The position numbers and the translations under genes are program-made. A DNA stretch of 5,747 nucleotides from positions 1-5,747 of the forward strand of contig JBOGHU010000054.1 in the NCBI GenBank assembly GCA_050742255.1. The letters are read 5' to 3'. Shown in pieces: positions 5,711 to 5,747 of the stretch. Source of the stretch: JBOGHU01 sp050742255. GTDB taxonomy: Bacteria > Actinomycetota > Acidimicrobiia > Acidimicrobiales > CADCSY01. The number at the start of each line of letters is the position of its first letter. The stretch's first letter is position 1. The notes beneath the pieces are model-generated. The model was not told where the DNA came from. It saw only the letters and a program-made list of their open reading frames with translations, and did not search any database.

Positions 5711-5747
5711 ACAGCGCCTCGAGCTCGCTGAGTGTCAGTCGGAGTTG
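5670..5747 (-). CDS. possible 3' end of an unidentified gene, partial at the window edge
   Basis: A minus-strand frame is open from the window edge to a TGA at 5670-5672 and gives 25 residues, including LRLTLSELEALSVTIVERD. Helix-like periodicity and a plausible hydrophilic tail make it believable as a C-terminus, but 25 codons are too few for certainty. Only 18 of 25 third positions are G or C, clearly lower than in the genes to the left. It is in the same frame as the lepA tail but is not LepA. Coming just before an abrupt break in lepA, it could be the end of a transposase or another inserted gene; I do not recognise a family. Confidence 0.25.
   Translation of the reverse strand, partial: QLRLTLSELEALSVTIVERDRQPRS

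Noticed and set aside
1..5747. CRISPR array, phage or defence system
   Set aside because: No regularly spaced repeats, and all recognisable genes are housekeeping; the only mobile hint is the sequence right of about 5622.

Overview
The window is very GC-rich (well above 70 percent by eye), with near-saturated G/C third codon positions. It carries a conserved bacterial housekeeping cluster. The content (hrcA followed directly by a class I dnaJ, then rsmE and hemW, beside lepA), the frequent GTG/TTG starts and the lack of Shine-Dalgarno sequences inside the cluster suggest a high-GC actinobacterium. The residues after the HemW cysteine motif (FATW) hint at the Acidimicrobiia, but that is an impression and was not tested.

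Layout from left to right. Positions 1-106 hold the 3' end of a plus-strand gene with an NTF2-like (SnoaL/DUF4440) look. Positions 107-278 are a convergent intergenic stretch with one possible hairpin. Positions 279-1015 (minus) hold a conserved-looking gene of unknown function that is broken by a frameshift near 461-491 and has no ATG, GTG or TTG start. Then come, all on the minus strand and transcribed right to left, hemW (1015-2109), rsmE (2114-2818), dnaJ (2821-3942) and hrcA (3944-4945). The junctions between them are only 1 to 4 bases, so this is one tight operon in the order hrcA-dnaJ-rsmE-hemW-unknown. A divergent promoter region (4946-5063) separates it from a plus-strand gene for a small DUF4190-like membrane protein (5064-5516). 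Positions 5532-5621 (minus) hold only the last 29 codons of lepA. From about 5622 to the window end the sequence is no longer lepA and looks compositionally different.

How the genes work together: HrcA is the repressor of class I heat-shock genes, DnaJ is the Hsp40 co-chaperone, RsmE methylates 16S rRNA, HemW is a radical-SAM-derived heme chaperone and LepA is a ribosome back-translocase. It is a translation and protein-quality neighbourhood and not an accessory island.

I see no new defence or mobile system here. The notable points are lesions in otherwise conserved genes: HemW has lost two of its three Fe-S cysteines through what looks like an exact five-codon gap; the gene after it is frameshifted and lacks a normal start; and lepA is cut off abruptly next to foreign-looking sequence. 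These could be real decay, an insertion, or errors in a (possibly metagenomic) assembly. Read mapping would separate these.
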